A stretch of DNA of 7,721 bases, from positions 1-7,721 of the forward strand of contig SSHD01000033.1 of NCBI GenBank assembly GCA_008017255.1. The letters run 5' to 3'. Below are positions 5,848 to 7,721 of this stretch, one piece after another. Positions within the stretch are counted from its first letter, which is position 1, and the number at the start of each line of letters is the position of its first letter. This stretch comes from Acinetobacter sp. Its GTDB lineage: Bacteria > Pseudomonadota > Gammaproteobacteria > Pseudomonadales > Moraxellaceae. The notes below the pieces were generated by a model, which was not told the origin of the DNA, searched no databases, and saw nothing but the letters and a program-made list of their open reading frames with translations. The translations under genes were made by a program, and so were the position numbers.

Positions 5848-7416
5848 ATGACCACCAATACGCAAATTACTGAAGATCGTATCCTGATTTTGGATTTCGG
5901 CTCTCAATATAGCCAGCTCATTGCACGCCGTGTGCGTGAAGCGGGTGTTTATTCTGAAATGTACGCTTATGATATGTCTGAACAAGACATTCGTGCTTTT
6001 AACCCGAAAGGTATTATCTTGTCGGGCGGTCCAGAAAGCGTACATGTCGAAGGTAGCCCACGTGCGCCACAACTGGTGTTTGAGTTGGGTGTGCCAGTCT
6101 TGGGAATTTGTTATGGTTTCCAAACCATGTCGGAACAGCTTGGCGGTAAAGTCGAAGCGGGTACGGTACATGAATTTGGCTATGCCGAAGTGGATATTCA
6201 ACAGCGCGATGGTCTTATTGGGCAGTTGCAAGACCGTGACAATCAACTACACGTATGGATGAGTCATGGCGATAAAGTCAGCCGCTTACCAGAAGGTTTT
6301 AGTATTACTGCCAGTACACCAAGCTGTCCGTATGCTGCGGCATCCGATACAGCACGCGGTTTTTATGGGGTGCAATTTCACCCTGAAGTGACCCATACCG
6401 CCAAAGGTGCAGAGCTGCTGTCCAATTTCGTACATAAAATTTGTGGCTGTGGTGGTCTGTGGACGCCAGAACACATTATCGATCTGCGCATTGAGCAGTT
6501 GCGTGCGCAAATCGGCACTGAAAAAGTCTTGTTAGGCCTGTCTGGTGGGGTAGATTCATCGGTGGTGGCGGCATTATTGCACAAAGCCATTGGCGATCAA
6601 CTCACTTGTGTATTTGTCGATAATGGCTTATTACGCTTAAACGAAGGCGAGCAAGTAATGCAAATGTTTGCTGACAACATGGGTATTCGCGTGATTCGCG
6701 CCGATGCTGAACAGCGTTTCTTGAGTGCATTGGCAGGCGAAGTGGATCCAGAGAAAAAACGTAAAATTATTGGTCGTGAATTCATCGAAGTGTTTGCCGA
6801 AGAAGCACGCAAACTCGATGGGGTGAAATTCTTGGCGCAAGGCACCATTTATCCAGACGTCATTGAATCTGCGGCGAGCAAACAAGGTAAAGCGCATGTG
6901 ATTAAATCACATCATAATGTCGGTGGTTTACCCGAAGATTTGGCGTTTGAGTTGGTTGAGCCATTACGTGATTTATTTAAAGATGAAGTACGTAAATTGG
7001 GTACCACTTTGGGTTTACCACATAGCATGATTTATCGTCATCCATTCCCAGGTCCGGGTTTGGGGGTACGTATTTTGGGCGAAGTCAAAAAAGAATATGC
7101 CGATATTTTACGCCTTGCCGATGATATTTTTATGCAAGAACTGCGTGTTAGTGGTTGGTATGACAAAACTGCACAAGCCTTTGCGGTGTTTCAACCTGTG
7201 AAGTCGGTTGGTGTGGTGGGTGATGGTCGCCGTTATGCGTGGGTGATTGCGCTGCGTGCGGTGGAAACGGTTGACTTTATGACCGCTCGTTTTGCACATT
7301 TACCGTATGAGTTGGTAGATAAAATCTCGACTCGTATTATGAATGAAATTGCAGATGTATCTCGTGTGGTCTATGACGTATCGTCTAAACCACCAGCGAC
7401 CATTGAATGGGAGTAA
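5848..7416 (+). CDS. guaA: GMP synthase (glutamine-hydrolysing)
   Basis: GuaA converts XMP, ATP and glutamine to GMP, the last step of guanine nucleotide synthesis. The 522-residue protein is full length (E. coli 525). The N-terminal class I glutamine amidotransferase domain (about 11-200) has its triad at Cys88 (GICYG), His178 and Glu180 (FHPE). The ATP pyrophosphatase domain follows with the P-loop SGGVDSS (232-238), FVDNGLLRL (256-264), [11 protein letters not shown] (332-342) and [11 protein letters not shown] (353-363). The C-terminal dimerisation and XMP-binding domain shows [10 protein letters not shown] (397-406), GDGRRY (458-463) and the invariant ending KPPATIEWE (514-522). Every key residue I can check is intact. 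The start at 5848 has no Shine-Dalgarno, but the next ATG (codon 38) would delete the start of the amidotransferase domain, so 5848 stands. An extended -10 at 5804-5812 is the likely promoter. The stop is followed at once by a 60-bp tandem duplication. Confidence 0.99.
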   Translation: MTTNTQITEDRILILDFGSQYSQLIARRVREAGVYSEMYAYDMSEQDIRAFNPKGIILSGGPESVHVEGSPRAPQLVFELGVPVLGICYGFQTMSEQLGGKVEAGTVHEFGYAEVDIQQRDGLIGQLQDRDNQLHVWMSHGDKVSRLPEGFSITASTPSCPYAAASDTARGFYGVQFHPEVTHTAKGAELLSNFVHKICGCGGLWTPEHIIDLRIEQLRAQIGTEKVLLGLSGGVDSSVVAALLHKAIGDQLTCVFVDNGLLRLNEGEQVMQMFADNMGIRVIRADAEQRFLSALAGEVDPEKKRKIIGREFIEVFAEEARKLDGVKFLAQGTIYPDVIESAASKQGKAHVIKSHHNVGGLPEDLAFELVEPLRDLFKDEVRKLGTTLGLPHSMIYRHPFPGPGLGVRILGEVKKEYADILRLADDIFMQELRVSGWYDKTAQAFAVFQPVKSVGVVGDGRRYAWVIALRAVETVDFMTARFAHLPYELVDKISTRIMNEIADVSRVVYDVSSKPPATIEWE

Positions 7417-7454
7417 TTTAGGGATTTCAAGAAGCAACGCTTCTTGCCTAAATT
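7415..7454 (+). other. Bulged long hairpin at the guaA stop codon
   Basis: AATTTAGG (7415-7422) pairs with CCTAAATT (7447-7454), and CAAGAAGC (7428-7435) pairs with GCTTCTTG (7439-7446) around an AAC loop. The result is a 16-bp stem with a single 5-nt bulge (7423-7427). The first two bases come from the guaA TAA. There is no U-run, so it looks like a stability or pausing element rather than an intrinsic terminator. The second repeat copy keeps only the inner 8-bp stem and three outer pairs. Confidence 0.6.
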
Positions 7455-7545
7455 ACGCCAAAGGCTGTGCCTGCGGCAGAGGGATTTCAAGAAGCAACGC
7501 TTCTTGCCTAAATTACGCCAAAGGCTGTGCCTGCGGCAGAGGGAT
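7420..7545. repeat. Perfect 60-bp tandem duplication downstream of guaA
   Basis: Unit one (7421-7480) and unit two (7481-7540) are identical base for base. A partial third copy of five bases (7541-7545) follows and one matching base (7420) precedes. Each unit carries an 8-bp inverted repeat with a 3-nt loop (CAAGAAGC, AAC, GCTTCTTG) and a small TGCC/GGCA hairpin. Absence of any divergence suggests recent duplication. Because 60 is a multiple of three, open frames cross it on both strands, giving 20-residue repeat peptides; I regard these as non-coding artefacts. Confidence 0.97.
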
Positions 7546-7654
7546 AGCAGCAATACTTTCAGCCGATTTTACGCCATAAATAAGTTCAAATAACGCTTTG
7601 AACGAAGTGCAAGATGCCTGCAGCACAGAAACTATGCCTATTGAAAAATCCATT

Positions 7655-7680
7655 AAAAAGAGCGCTTAGGCGCTCTTTTT
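7655..7680. terminator. Bidirectional rho-independent terminator after guaA
   Basis: An 11-bp perfect stem (7655-7665 with 7670-7680; AAAAAGAGCGC on the plus strand) closes on a TTAG loop. Five A precede and five T follow the GC-rich core, with a further six T at 7683-7688, so it can end transcription from either side. It lies about 240 nt past the guaA stop, so the guaA mRNA would carry the tandem repeat in its 3' untranslated region. Confidence 0.9.
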
Positions 7681-7721
7681 GCTTTTTTGCACACCTTGTT
7701 AAGTTGGCAGCGGATAGAAAC

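Larger units (their letters stand above)
7417..7721. other. Gene-free region downstream of guaA
   Basis: These 305 nt hold the 60-bp tandem duplication (7420-7545), a small hairpin GTTCAAA/TTTGAAC (7584-7590 with 7597-7603, 6-nt loop), and the bidirectional terminator (7655-7680). The segment from 7546 to 7654 shows no credible gene. After the terminator only 41 nt remain, perhaps the end of a minus-strand gene, but too short to call. Confidence 0.6.

Noticed and set aside
5806..6262. Long open frames on the minus strand and in a second plus frame over the guaA start
   Set aside because: They are shadows of guaA, whose frame is proved by full-length family identity and catalytic motifs.
7420..7545. 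CRISPR-like direct repeats
   Set aside because: The two units are contiguous, with no unique spacer between them, and there are no cas genes nearby.
7371..7579. Open frames across the 60-bp repeat on both strands that encode 20-residue repeat peptides, some Cys-rich
   Set aside because: They arise because the duplicated unit is a multiple of three and lacks stops in several frames. There is no ribosome site, the forward frame overlaps the guaA end, and the peptides do not resemble a real domain.
7699..7721. Possible end of a minus-strand gene (reads ...FYPLPT then TAA) beyond the terminator
   Set aside because: Only six codons are in the window. The bidirectional terminator makes a convergent gene plausible, but nothing identifies it.

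Overview
The window looks like chromosomal DNA of a gammaproteobacterium, most likely Moraxellaceae and probably Acinetobacter. This rests on low-to-moderate GC, AT-rich intergenic regions, and proteins that read as diverged gammaproteobacterial orthologues: BolA, DedA and GuaA align along their full length with the E. coli proteins as I remember them. The genus is an inference; there is no rRNA or other marker gene here.

Layout, left to right. A forward block (44-2088) holds bolA, a SirB2-family membrane protein, an orphan ParA-type ATPase and a small glycine-rich lipoprotein, closed by a hairpin terminator at 2149-2187. A LysE/RhtB-type exporter (2280-2861, +) then converges on dedA (2869-3507, -). 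The 230-nt gap upstream of dedA is rich in inverted repeats and leads into a DoxX-family gene (3738-4158, +) broken by a one-base frameshift. A strong hairpin at 4175-4198, best oriented for the minus strand, separates it from a DUF445 membrane protein (4212-5450, -). A 397-nt divergent intergenic region follows, then guaA (5848-7416, +). Downstream of guaA lies a perfect 60-bp tandem duplication with strong hairpins, then a bidirectional terminator at 7655-7680.

How the genes relate. Most are single-gene or two-gene units with housekeeping or envelope roles: purine synthesis (GuaA), Fe-S/glutaredoxin-linked regulation (BolA), and several inner-membrane proteins (SirB2, LysE-type, DedA, DoxX, DUF445). 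Only bolA-sirB2 and parA-lipoprotein look like tight transcriptional pairs.

I found no defence system, CRISPR array, insertion sequence, prophage, tRNA or rRNA. The points most worth a second look are the broken doxX gene, the 60-bp tandem duplication fused to the guaA stop codon, the inverted repeats sharing the half-site GCAGTTTA upstream of parA and doxX, and the whole-length internal duplication in the DUF445 protein.
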